From positions 8,912,907-8,976,906 of the forward strand of contig NC_079893.1 of the NCBI RefSeq assembly GCF_024868665.1: a DNA stretch of 64,000 bases, in the 5' to 3' direction. Shown one piece after another: positions 11,495 through 23,342 of this stretch. Made by a program: the position numbers and the translations under genes. The notes under the pieces were generated by a model. It did not search any database. It saw only the letters and a list, made by a program, of their open reading frames with translations, and was not told the origin of the DNA. Numbering within the stretch: the stretch's first letter is position 1; each line of letters starts with the position of its first letter. The stretch is from Triplophysa rosa (Eukaryota > Chordata > Actinopteri > Cypriniformes > Nemacheilidae).

Positions 11495-12735
11495 AAACCA
11501 AAGAGATATCTTTATTAAAGGTCAAAGTCTGTCACATTTTCACCATTTGACCAGAAAAGATTTTTAAGAACATTATTTTGTATTTTAATATTTTAGGAGT
11601 AAATGAGTATTATTTATTATGCAGCTTGCGTTAATGTTGTTTTTATTATAGCACTGTTGTTGCCAATTCATAGAAAGCCATTTTTTACAAAAGTTGAAGT
11701 CATTTTTATCACTGGTGAAGTTAAGGTTATGATCTGCTTCACATCATGTCATCCCTTAGATGAGTGATAAAATCACAGTAATATGCAACCTCTTGTGTCT
11801 TATTACTTTATTATACACCCTTTCTGTCAGAAATTTCAGTGTGTAATGTTCCTGCTTAGCTTTTATTGACCTCCTGAAATATGTCCTTCCCCTAAAAGAC
11901 ATATAAAGACTTTTACTACAAAATGAGCCAGGTGGTGATCTTAAATCAGTCTCAACCCTTTCAGTGTGGCTATAGTGTTTTTACAACGTGTTAAGTAAAA
12001 TAAATAAGATGACAAAATATATAAGGTTAAAATTCTCCCTGGAATGCGGCTTATGGAACTACTGTATTTACAAGCAAATATTCACAGTGGAGGATTTGTG
12101 CATGGGTTAGAACATACTGTAGTATCAGGCATTTTTCAGGGACATGTGAGGAGGAAGACAGTATGTATTGTGGATGTTTATGCATTTAAAATGAACCTCA
12201 GCCTATTTTCCTCAGTGTAATTAACTTATGATCTTATTTAAACAAACTGTTACTCTGGTTAATGTGCAGGGGTGACCTACAGTATATATATTTTTTAATT
12301 TACAAAAAATATTTCATTTTTAAAATGTCTAGTGAACTGACCACGGAAAAATAATGGAAGTCCATGTTTTAATTATTATCAGGATTTATGTTGTATTCAG
12401 GCTTCCCATAAATCCTGTGAGTTTGACAAAGAAGACCCTGGATCAAAACTGAAAGTATTTTGAAGTAAAAAATATGTTTTACCTTTAATGCGATCAAAGC
12501 TTTAAGTCTTTTTCATTAGTCATGCAGGCTAAGATATTTCCTTAAGCCTTTCCACAGAAACAAACAGGTGTAAAGTGGGTAGCTGTTTTGCATGTAAAAT
12601 ATGAAGCTTGATATTCAAAATTATGTTCAGCAAGATTTGCTGACACTATGTAGGAAAAAACATTCACATGCACACTACAAGTGAAACAGGTAAACAAACT
12701 CTTAAATTCAAATTCATACAATCTTACACCCAGTG
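11495..12735. other. AT-rich intergenic DNA, no gene seen
   Basis: Low-complexity AT-rich stretches, with no coding frame or recognised repeat. Confidence 0.5.
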
Positions 12736-12737
12736 CG

Positions 12738-14060
12738 TACCTTCGCTTTGGCCATTTCTCAATATGAGAATCTAGTTTTTTCAGCGGTCTTGTGTCCTCG
12801 TGTTCTCGATCTACGTCATCAATAATCGTCAAAGTCCGGTTCCAATACTCAAGGGCCCTGTCCCAAATTGCGCACTTCATGTGCAATTGAGGTCTCGTGG
12901 ATTGATGCAGACTGAAGTTCCCTAACCAGGAATCCTTGCGAATGCCCAATCACAGAACGGATGGGAGGAGTGTCGTGGATGTCAGACATATACTTAAACA
13001 TGATACATTTTAAAATGTATCTTTTGATAAAATTTCGAATTAATTAATTAATTAGTTTCTTATTCACATTTTTGATTATTCATTTTCTATTAAGAAAGCT
13101 AGTCAAGAATAAAAATTTTCTTACTTAAGGTGTTTTGTTGTAGATTTATATCTAGTTTGGCTCTGTAAAGATGAACAACACAGCTTCCGTATTATAGAGA
13201 AATATTAAATAACAACATATATGCATATTAAGAACACATTATGCACATTTAGTATAGTGTATACAAATAAATAAATATTTACATTTTACATTTATGCATT
13301 TGGCAGACGCTTTTATCCAAAGCGACTTACATTGCATTCGACTTTACATTGTTTTCCGAGTATGTGCAATCCCTGGGTTTGACCCCATGACCTTGGCGTT
13401 GCTAGCGCCACGCTCTAACCACAAGCCACAAGAAAGCTGTATATACAAAAGCAGTTGCATTACAAACATAAGTATCTATTGCATAATGCTCGGGTGGCAT
13501 CAATATATGAAATACAGAACTATAAAAACCGGCAGCTCATGTCCCAAATAACAACAATGGGACAACAAGTGTGGTCGACTTCACGAGGCGCTGCGCATAC
13601 TGATCAGCGTACGACAACAAAGTACCACGAGAGTGATTAGAAAGCACCACTTGCTCTTTCCGGTGTGATGACCTCAAGTCTATCCCAAAATGCACTCCCA
13701 TGTACCCTTGTGGACTCATGCCTTGTGCCCTATAGGTCTGCACTTCCTGACGTCACCAAGTGTGGACTCGGAGGAGGTCCACAAAACCGGAGTGCGCCAT
13801 TTGGGACAGGGCCAAGAACACAAGAACAGAGAAGGCATGAAAGTACCTGGATGTGTTCTCAACATCAAGGATGCATCGAATGCAGCCTTGCGCCCGTACG
13901 GAATCCGCTTGAAGTCCCAGAAGTCACTGCGGCTCGTCCATCCAAGTTCGTTCTTCTGAGACTGCCTCACAAGACCGGTCTCCACGAGTACACAAGTCCG
14001 TTCTTTGTGTTCAAGGAATTGAGAAACGGTCTTTTTCTTGCGTACCTGCACTTCTCACAT
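12738..14060. mobile_element. Long-range inverted repeat structure with SINE in its loop
   Basis: A core reading GGCCCTGTCCCAAATTGCGC on the left (from 12855) recurs inverted on the right: 13792-13812 contains GCGCCATTTGGGACAGGGCC. Further out, the outer boundaries show a weaker inverted match (TTGAGAAAYGG with GTAC; left near 12738-12770, right near 14020-14050). The arms are unequal, about 110 bp against 230 bp from outer motif to core, so internal insertions or deletions have occurred. The loop contains the minus-strand SINE at 13279-13437. Overlapping open frames of 100-154 codons at 13665-14129 on both strands show no recognisable domain. Best read as a fold-back or MITE-like element of unknown family. 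Confidence 0.45.
13279..13437 (-). mobile_element. tRNA-derived SINE, reverse orientation
   Basis: Read on the minus strand, the head is TGTGGCTTGTGGTTAGAGCG, matching the box A pattern. A box B-like GGTCAAACCC follows, and the tail contains AAGTCGCTTTGGATAAAAGC and CAAATGCATAAATGTAAA. It is the same family as 3272-3417, and this copy keeps the middle of the element better. Confidence 0.85.
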
Positions 14061-14080
14061 GTTGCTGGTACTTTACCACT

Positions 14081-14330
14081 CCAATCAAAGCGTCATTGTA
14101 TGGGTGATTCGCTAGAGCCACAGCGTTAGGATTAGCCACCCGTCACGCTTTTTCGGCTATAGAGAGCATGCTTTCCATCTAGTGTCTTTGGTGCTGAGCT
14201 ACCCAATTTCGACAGACTGACCAATCAAACAGTTTACGGAATTCCAGCCAATCAAATTACAGAGGCCAAGCAGCAGTTCTGCCAATAAAACTAAAGAAGA
14301 CAACATTCAGCCAATCAAATTGAAGAAGGC
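14081..14330. promoter_or_regulatory. Cluster of five CCAAT boxes
   Basis: CCAATCAAA or CCAATAAAA occurs at 14081, 14221, 14248, 14282 and 14311, all on the plus strand; the last four are spaced 27-34 bp. CCAATCA is the known NF-Y site. The segment may be a decayed tandem repeat with a unit of about 30 bp (CCAATCAAA preceded by CAG or CAGC). No adjacent gene was found, so promoter function is inference only. Confidence 0.35.
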
Positions 14331-14349
14331 AGTCTGCAGGCGGGCGTTA

Positions 14350-16708
14350 AGTGAGATGTATGAAGGCAAACATAACAAAGCCAACGGTTTTACAATAAAA
14401 ATGATAAACGGTAAGATTTCAGAGATATAAACTAATATTTTGCGAATTCAGCTGTTTTAAATGAAAACATAGGTGGTCTGTCATATAATGTAATGTGTGT
14501 TCGACTTGACATGCCTAAAAACATAACATATATAAGTTTATGGCATATAAATAAAATATGACTGTGTGTACAATGGATTTAATTAACAGAATTTAATAGA
14601 CTGCAGAACTATTATCAGAGGTATATATAATAAAATGACAATTTTTTAGTCAAATTTGTATTTAACATTATTAAATCAGTTGTTTGGTGAATGGTTCCTT
14701 TACTAAATAAATATGTTGTACCAGCAATGTCCAAATACAGTTTTTTTCCCACTTCAAGCACTGCTTACACCACTAACCCCTAACCCACTAACTGTTGGAT
14801 GGAGCTTCACAATAACATTTTGTGTACAACCTATATGTTTTGTTTAGACCATACAGAGTCAAACAAACTTTACCCTCCTATCTGATGTGACACATTTTTA
14901 TCACACATTTACAATCTGCTCCAGAGGTACAGATTGATACATGATATGATTAATTATGATTATTTTACATCATTGAATTTTAGGATGTCTTACATTAATC
15001 AATCACAATAAAGACCAGAAATCAATAATGATAATAATAAATACAGATCCCCACCTCCCAAAAAAACACAAACACCTCTTTTTCCAAATAGTTTTAAATC
15101 AGGCAATTTGAAGTGCAGCAGCATGAACAGAATGGTGTAATTTTTTGAAAGCAATGATTTAATTTCTTTTTTAAACCACTGTGTTGGTACAAAATCATCC
15201 AGGCTTTCTCTGCAAACTTTCTATAATTTTATCCAATTTAAAAGGTGCTTTTCTCATTAGATGACTAAAGCACCAATGCCAGTTAGCTAATCTAAACGCG
15301 CTGGTGATTTTTTCATCTAGAAAATAATTTTCCTTTAAAGAGAGATTTGCAGCCTAAAATATTTATACAGCTCTATGCCAGAGTTTAAAACGTCCTGCAT
15401 GGCTACTTGGAAACCTGGCTTCCATTTGTCCATTTGTAACATTTTGTCATTTGAAGTGTTCAACCCTCTGTTTAAGTGCATCTACAAAACACTGTCATCG
15501 TGATAATCACCATGGTGATTTCCCTAGTAACCTGTTGGAAGCCGCTTAGAGAGCAGTCAGACGGATGAAGCCTCCAGGCTAAGGTCGCTGCATACTTAAA
15601 AACCTTACAAGTGAAAAGGGGTTCACAGGATTGCAGTAAGACATCAGCTTCAACCTATTTTAACCACGGTATCAATCAAACGCTAGTGTCACATGCTTGT
15701 ACATACAGATTACAGGTTGGATTTAAGTGTAGAATATTAATCTCAACACAGGGTAAGGAATGAATTGTTTTCTGCCACTTTGAAAAGACGTCACCGTAGA
15801 ACAACAGTGCAGATTTATTACAGGAGCGATGCCTTGTACCATCCCAGGGTTAAGTGGTTTGCTTAAGGGCACAATGGCAGACTTCAGAAATAAAAGACAA
15901 CACACTTTGGTTAAAATAACAACTATAAACTACAGCAGAAAAGTAATTATGCTCGGAGCCATATATAGACTGTAACGGTAGGGTTAAAACAACCTATTTT
16001 ATCACACTCTAAAAAAACAGTAGGCTTGTTTTTAACAGCAACCTTTTACGCCTGGCAGCGATTTGCCAGTTCCTCAAATAATTACTTTCAGTCTGGCTCT
16101 TATCGCACAAGCACCTGTTATCATGAAAAACACTTTGACAGATGTAACGGAGAAACTACTAAATACAAATTCCGGCAACCTTCGCGGCTTGGCTCCTATA
16201 TCAGCAGGTGGTGCAAGTAAAGCTCTCCCTGTGTGAATTCGGATGAGGTGCTGCTGTTTCAGCCGTATTGGAATATTGATAGAAGAAGCAGAGCAGTGAT
16301 ACTGTAGGTCTGGTTAAGCCTGGATCTCCACTAGGTTTTGGAAGAGGCCCCCCGAGAGCCTGAAAAGGGATTTTGTTCTAAGGAGTGTTAAATAAATAGG
16401 ATAAACATACACATGCATAGTCAGGCACGTGAACATGTTGCATACACAAGTGACCAAACACACGCAAAGTGCGATATGGAGAGGTCACAGCTTGACCTTT
16501 GATCCAGCAAAAGTGATTTAGATCATAAGTTGCTAAACACCACCGATATGGTCTATGTAAATTATATTCAAATGTACATACATCTAACTCATGTACACAA
16601 TCACAACCAGCATCACTCAGATCACCTTTATAAGAGGAACGTGCAGGAACAAAGCAGACAGAAATGTACATTCTTGACCTTGGCACATTGCATTTTAAAT
16701 AGACATAA
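14350..16708. other. Intergenic DNA, no gene seen
   Basis: No exon is supported. The part at 15270-15620 has a more balanced composition than its surroundings and no recognised repeat, and could be constrained sequence; it is only a suggestion. The remainder is AT-rich. Confidence 0.45.
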
Positions 16709-17944
16709 CAGGGCTCCAGACTGCAACCAAATAGTCACATTTTGCGACCAGTTTTCGAGACAGCACAAGCATTTTTTTACAAATACTCGCACATGTGCAA
16801 CCTGCAAATTTGGAATTTCTTGTGGAAAAATGTGGAAAAACAAGTCACACGTCACTGATGTTTCACGCTGCCGTCGCAGACGCACACAGTTCAGGTCTTC
16901 ATTGACAAGTTTACTTGCGAAGGACTTGTGAAGATAATCTCAGAATCATCAAAGAAATTTAAAGTGCTAGATGCAGATTTTACCTTGAGTTTGGCTTAGT
17001 TAAAAAGCGTGTTAAGATGATGAAAACAGTTTATTGTCATAATGATAATGTTGTACAATGATGATGAATATTTGTGCATGTAAACAAATAAAACAGCCCT
17101 CAACATTTATGTAGAATTTCGAAGTTTAACGTTAAACTTAAATTACACCTGCGGGTGTAGGTGAAGGCTGCCGTATATACCGTTAGGCATATTAAGCATT
17201 TAATTATCCGTTAACCATATTTCATCAGTTCTTCTGCGTCTCTTCGCAGCATTTGTCCAACAACAACACAAATAGCTCTTTCAGAAGTGTCCATCACGAC
17301 AAGGTTCCTTCAATATATAATGCATGCGACGCAAATAAATATTCAGTTTGTGAGGCACAGCGCTCCACATATAAGTTAAAGGAAAGGAGATGACAGAGCA
17401 AATCCTGTAAGTTTTCTTTATTTTGCAAAAGCACAATGTTCTGTTTTTAGTGCAAGTGTGTACATGACTAAAAGTAGCTAACTTTGCAGTATCTAATGAC
17501 GTACTCATAGTCATATCTGTTGGACCATAAATCATCACAGAGTTTAAGTTGATTGTGCCGTTATAAGCTTTATAGAGTTATAAGAGTTATAACAGCTCAA
17601 GCGCACACGCAATATTCCAGCATCTCAAACTTGACAGCCTGTTTATTAACAAAATAAAATATTGCCATTATAAATATTATACGTGCTTTTTAATTAAATA
17701 TATGCACGCAACAGGTCAGCACAAATGTTTTTCATTAGCTTGAGGACGGGATCTGCCAAATGAGATGCCGAGGATCCGGATACGGCTCGTTCCAGCACAA
17801 ATTAAGCCCTGATTTTGGGGGAAAATGTGAATAATTGCAATGCAGGCTGATTTAAGGTGTGCCCCTAAATTTTCTGCTTGCGTTCCTAAAATTTTCAGTC
17901 AGGGGCTACAGTGCTCCAAGGAAAAAAGTTATTCTGGAGCCCTG
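16709..17944. mobile_element. hAT-like non-autonomous DNA transposon
   Basis: A perfect 12-bp terminal inverted repeat: CAGGGCTCCAGA at the left end and TCTGGAGCCCTG at the right. CAGGG starts are typical of hAT elements. The flanks (AGACATAA on the left, CATAACCA on the right) share CATAA, but a clean 8-bp duplication is not evident. No transposase frame survives in the 1236-bp interior. Confidence 0.65.
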
Positions 17945-19146
17945 CATAACCAAAGGGCATACATCAAAAATGTAAATCCATATGCAACTATAACTAATAA
18001 CTCAGAAAGGTAAATAGTAGTTTCTCAGTTTAGTTCTTTTGCTTTGGGCAACTGTCTTTTAACTTGTTTTCTTTTTTAGCAAGGGAAGCATGGAAGAAAT
18101 GTCTGATGATAAAAACGGTTGTCCCTTTAGACTTTGCTAATCTGTTGCTAATAGAAATGTGAGTTCATAGCCCCTCCCTTGTCAAAATGAGCAAACGTGA
18201 AGTGTGACACTATTTTGTGGGCCTTAATTTGTTTATCGTGTCTCTCCAACTACATTTTTTTTATTAAAAACAAACATGTTGCCAAGGAAGCAAGCAACAT
18301 TTATCTTTAACATTCAACTTTATTTATACTTTGAATATTGTTTTGTTGTGGATGTATTCCTTATTAAAGGGATAATCATTTAATTTTGTTCTCATCACTC
18401 ATCCTTGTTGTTCCAGAACTATATGACCTTCTCTGTTCTGAGAAACACAAAAATAGTATTTTAAAGAATTGTAGTGATCACATTTTTTTCTGTGCAGTTA
18501 CAACAAAAGGAGACTAAAGTTTTCCTCAAAATGGACACAAAAGCACCTTAAACGTCGCAGTGAAACCACATGCAGTTTAGGGTGGAAAACAGATCAAAGT
18601 TCTTCTGACAATCTTGACCTATTAGTGATGTGTTTGAGGTGATCCAAGTAATTCAACACTATATTACTAAATTTTTTTATATTATATTTTTTGTTCTCCA
18701 AACTGTTTTTTTTGTTATTACTTAATCAAAACAACCCAACTGCAGTTTGATTGATATTACTTGGAATGCACAATAAAAACATGACACATAAAAATTTTTT
18801 TAAACTGAGTTATCTGTTTTGGCAAATTAACTTTTTATTTGTCTTCATACATTAAGTTAATCAGTCATTTTTATGTCCGTCTCTTTTAGGATGCTACTTC
18901 AAAAGTCAGTTGTAGGCAGTATACACCTCCCTAGGCCATGAGCAACTGTGGTGTCGCTTTATTTTCATAACAATTTCACTTACCACAGACAGATCGAATA
19001 GCTCCTTCAAATATAAAGAGTAAAAAACAGACAAGTTATATAGAATATAAGAGTTATAAAACTATATATAAAAGGGTAATTAATGCTACATCCGCTAACA
19101 CACCACAAAAACTAGGCCAACAGACGACACTGGTCCAACATTGTCA
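17945..19146. other. Intergenic DNA with a decayed Angel-type fragment
   Basis: A degraded left end of an Angel-type palindrome (AAAGGGATAATCATTT, then CTCATCACTCATCC) lies at about 18364-18480. The remainder is AT-rich with no gene. Confidence 0.5.
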
Positions 19147-19257
19147 TAGGGTTGGGCGATGTCTACCAAATTGGCATTGGACGATGTCTACAGTGAAACA
19201 TCGCTCTTTACATCTGTACAGCGCGAGCTTCATAAGTGAAGCTTGATTGTTTCATTA
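19147..19257. mobile_element. Left fragment of a TAGGGTTGGGCGAT MITE
   Basis: TAGGGTTGGGCGATGTCTAC matches the style of hAT MITE termini. It is interrupted at 19258 by the insertion at 19266-21802. I could not find its right terminus beyond 21811. A related terminus occurs at 51861. Confidence 0.4.
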
Positions 19258-19872
19258 TTTTGATGTAGTGCTGTCAATCGATTAAAAAAATTAATCGGAT
19301 TAATCACACATTTTTTCTGTGATGAATCACGATTAATCGCACATAACAATAATATTTTAAAATATACTTTTACATTTGAATAATTTCACATTTAATCTTC
19401 AAATTGATGTAGAAACAACATATTTCTTTAACAGCGTCATTTTATGAAAGCTAACATTTTGATATTAGCACTGTAACTGATGTCTCTATTAAATTGATTA
19501 TTTTAACATTAAGTATAGCCATTCAACAGTATAATTGAGAGCTATCATGTAGGAAATATACAGAAATTGAAGGACACTTTACAGTCTTTAATGCTAAATT
19601 ATAAATTAAATGCAGAAGAATTCTCATTAAAGCTACAAAATCACATTGATTTCTTCTTTAAGTTTGTTCTTTGAGTAACATTAGTGACAGGAGTCACAGC
19701 AGCACGTTTAAGAACGTGGCCCCTTTAAGAGCTGCCCAGAACGCAGATCTGACCGTCACCGCACTCCCATTTTCACAACTCTTTGCATTCATTTAAGATT
19801 TTATTTTACACTTTGAAGTCTGTGCTTAAGAAAATGCTAGACAAAATGGGCTTTCTGACATAATCTTTTGTC

Positions 19873-21450
19873 CAGGTTCGAATTATGTCAAGGCTCTTGG
19901 GGGGTCCCCTAACCAGTCTTCAAAAAAAAAAACAGACGGAGCTGCCAGTACAAGCATCAATCACATGATAGTTTGGATCATTGTAGTAATTTGACCACAT
20001 TACATGCATACATGTCCTTAACATGTTGATAATCCATTAAAAGAGATCCACATTAGGTAGAGATTAAAAGACATTACTTTGTTTTTTGCAGAGACCATGC
20101 TTTCGATCTTGCTGTTATTTTTTTATTTTGCGTTGTAGCCTAGATTTTTTTAATAAGATTTTGCCTAGGTTTGATGTCTTTCTTGCTGAGATCATTGTAA
20201 AATCTCTTAAACTTATTTATAGCATAAATAATAGCATATAGCAGTTTTTCAAAATGTATGATAACATTTTCTTAATGTCCTGTCCTCTAATTTTCCTTAT
20301 TTTATTCTTGTCCTTTCATACTTGTTCTTTATATTATTGTAATGCGGTTTTGCAAGATTTGCAAAGGAACGCACTTATTTACGCAAATATTTAAAATATT
20401 TTCACGCCCTTTCCTATTTTTCCACCACCTGTATGTCCCTTTAGTGGCTCGTACCGCGTCGCATCTGTTTTGACAATGTGAGATAACATCGTACATAGGG
20501 TTGGGAATCGAAAATCAATTCCAATTTGGAATCAGAATCGAAAGGCTAGGAATCGGATCGGAATCGAAAGGAATAGGAATCGGATACTTGAGATTAAAAT
20601 TTGAATTCCTCTTATCAATTCCTGTGTGCATATTTTCAGAAAAGTACATGCGTTGCATGATCTGCTGATATCTCAATAAAAGCCCTTATGAAAATTATCG
20701 ATATCTTTTACTATAGTAAGCATAGTTTAGCTATAGAATTTGCATTAAAGCACAGGAATCACAAATTAACCATAGTTGCATTATAGTAACTGCAGTTTAA
20801 CCATGATGTAGTTCAACTATGATAATACAAATTGTAATAAATCAGAAAAGGTGTGTTTCTATGTGTAAATATACACAAAACAGTGCTCATAAATATATAA
20901 ATATATTTTGCAAACAAGTCAATAAGTAGGTATGACCATACAGGTTGATATCTAATTGTTTTACTTCAACTGTGGAATCGAAACTGGGAATCGATAAGAA
21001 TCGAAATCGATAAGCAGAATCGGAATCGATAAAATTGAAACGATTCCCAACCCTAATCGTACATAAAGAAAGACTTGCGCATCAAAATGATACTAGGCTA
21101 ACTGTAAAGTTTTAAGATAAACGCTTTCAATATGAGAGGATCCGCACGCAGCAAGTGTCTAGCTGCGACATCTCTGTACATGTCTTCATTGAACACTGTG
21201 TGGCGCGCTTGAGCATGCATGGATTTTTCAGATAAAAATTACATTTTATTTTTATGAAATTTGTACAAATAATGGACAAATTGTTTTGTTTTAGCATGAT
21301 AATTTGTAAAAAAAAATGTGTTTTTAGTTGTCTAGTTTTAATGAAAAACCAGGGGACCCCCCAAATTCACTATTTTAGACCTTATGAGAGGTCCCTTAAG
21401 GCTTATGAGGGGTCCGGGACCGCCCCAGCCCCTCCTCAATTCGAACCCTG
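19873..21450. mobile_element. hAT-type element B, nested in element A
   Basis: The ends are CAGGTTCGAATT and, inverted, CAGGGTTCGAATT. A second inverted match (GGGGGGTCCCCT on the left, AGGGGACCCCCC on the right) lies further inward. The flanking 8-mers CTTTTGTC (19865-19872) and GTTTTATC (21451-21458) agree at 6 of 8 bases, compatible with an aged duplication. Its interior is split again by 20496-21055. The small frames at 21254-21685 have no recognisable domain. Confidence 0.6.
20496..21055. mobile_element. hAT MITE C, innermost of the nest
   Basis: A perfect 15-bp TIR: TAGGGTTGGGAATCG on the left and CGATTCCCAACCCTA on the right. A perfect 8-bp duplication ATCGTACA lies at 20488-20495 and 21056-21063. 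The subterminal regions hold many copies of GGAATCGA/AATCGATA. Length is 560 bp, with no coding capacity. The 8-bp duplication and TAGGG ends fit hAT. Confidence 0.9.
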
Positions 21451-22165
21451 GTTTTATCCATTCAAGCACGAAAGAGAACTTAACACGGATGCGCTCTCTG
21501 ACAGAGATTCACCGACGCAGCCTTCAGCCCATGACTGTTTACACCAGACTGGACCTCGCGTCGCGTTTTGCCGCGTCCCACAGTTTAGAAGCTGTCTATC
21601 CTCATTGAACGCATCAAAGCAACAGTTTCAAATCGCGCTTAAGTGGTTTAAAAGCCTGTACACGAATAAGAGCGTAATTACGTAATGTAACGCTAGACAA
21701 AGGATGTCAAAACAAGCGGATGCTGCGTTAATTGCGATAAATATTTTCTCACACGTTAATTTGAAAAAATTAATTGCATGCGTTAACGCGTTAACAGCCC
21801 TATTTTGATGTTATATTCAATAAAAATGTATAAAGTGAGGCTTGTCTTCTTTATACACACTAAAAAAAAACCCGATTCAAGCACGTCTTTCATAAGAAAC
21901 ATTAAAATTTTGTTGACTATTTTAAAATTTTAATTAATAGCAATACATGTTAATATTGATTTATTCTGACATAAAATTAATAAATAGTGTCATCTATGAG
22001 ATGACCTTTCTCAAACTGTTTCCTACGACCCCTTTCTCGCCGACGTCACGCTTACGTCACGGCTCTAGCTGGAGGCGACCAATACAAACCAGCACAGATT
22101 CGGCTACATAAGGAGTTTAAAATATCATCTTGTTGTGTTGTTTAGTGCCACAGTAGACATAATAC

Positions 22166-22703
22166 TGTCAGGAATTCGAGGTGGAAGAAGAACCCAAATG
22201 CAGGCAGGCGTGAAGGGGTTAACAAGGAAAGCTTTAATTATATAATAAACAGAACACAAAACAAAAACCCACGAGGGGGTAAGATAACAAAGACAACGGG
22301 ATACAAAATCAGACTACACAGGCACATAAACTAACTAGAACAACACTAGACAAACACTTACACTGCCTAAACTTAACTTGATTAAATGCCACGGACAGGA
22401 ACACGAAGCAATCATACACAGTACACAGAACAATCCACAAGCAACAAGACAAAGAAACATGAGGGTATATATAGGGAGAGACAAAAGAGGGATAATGACA
22501 CAGGGCAGGTGTGGGTAATAAAACACTCAGGGAAAGATAAAAAGGAAACGAGAGGGGCGGGGCCAATGACGAGACACTGGAGAGAACGTATATTATTGTC
22601 AAAAGGACAATAATATGTTTCTCTCCACACATAACCAAAGGCATTGTCATGGCTCTGCTACAGGACCAAGAAAAACATGACTAAATGAAGCAGAGACATG
22701 ACA
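22166..22703 (-). mobile_element. Solo LTR, probably Ty3/Gypsy-like
   Basis: Starts TGTCA and ends TGACA, with the 6-bp duplication TAATAC on both sides (22160-22165 and 22704-22709). Read on the minus strand it has the order expected for U3-R-U5: a TATA box (TATATATA at 22466-22473) and then an ATTAAA poly(A) signal (22233-22238) about 230 bp downstream. No internal retrotransposon sequence remains, so it probably arose by LTR-LTR recombination. The superfamily is inferred from general structure. Small frames in it are not genes. Confidence 0.8.
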
Positions 22704-22895
22704 TAATACATTCTCCAATTTGATATTTTAAAACATTTCGTTTTTTTGCCACTACCAAACAAAAACACGGACGACAGCTGTAGTTAAACACACTAGCAAA
22801 CTGAACCGAAACGATCATCAAAAATGCTCGCGTTTCACTTCATAACACTTAAGATTAAAAAGCTACTGTCTTTTGTTGGTGCGGATTATGATTTG

Positions 22896-23334
22896 TAGGG
22901 ATGTAACGATTCACTCAGCTCACGATGCGATGCGAGTCACGATTCTGATCTCACGATGCGATTTATTTTTACAAAATGAGTTGAAACAAATTAGAAATGA
23001 ACAACTTCCCTTGCATTATTTCTTAAATGCTTCACGTTTCTTTGTATAATAAAATAATGTTTTATTTCAAATAACAAAAATAAACTGCAATTTTATAACA
23101 AATTAATAATAGAAAAAGTCTCTTTAATATAAACAAACTAATACTGTCTGAGCTTTTCTTGGATTTTTTTGCATTTAAGAAATATCAGCATGTCCACGTT
23201 TAGATTTGCAGTGAAAATAGCGGCCCCTGCTGTTCAAAAAATGTATTGCGATTCAGTTCACACCTCAACCGATTTGAATCATCACTCATTATAACCGATT
23301 TTCAACCGGCTCACGGTGAATCGTTACATCCCTA
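22896..23334. mobile_element. hAT MITE with TAGGGATGTAACGATTCAC termini
   Basis: The right end GTGAATCGTTACATCCCTA is the exact inverse of the left 19 bases. A perfect 8-bp duplication ATGATTTG lies at 22888-22895 and 23335-23342. The element is 439 bp and non-coding. Confidence 0.92.
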
Positions 23335-23342
23335 ATGATTTG

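Larger units (their letters stand above)
19266..21802. mobile_element. hAT-type element A (outer member of a nest)
   Basis: The left terminus is TAGTGCTGTCAATCGATTAA and the right, read inverted, is TAGGGCTGTTAACGCGTTAA. An 8-bp duplication TTTTGATG flanks the element (19258-19265 and 21803-21810), with three further flanking bases matching. Total length is 2537 bp, but about 1.6 kb of this is a second insertion (19873-21450). Removing it leaves about 950 bp. No transposase frame was found. Confidence 0.75.

Noticed and set aside
13665..14129. 154-codon plus-strand frame overlapping an 111-codon minus-strand frame
   Set aside because: Both lie in the inverted-repeat structure and neither shows a domain.
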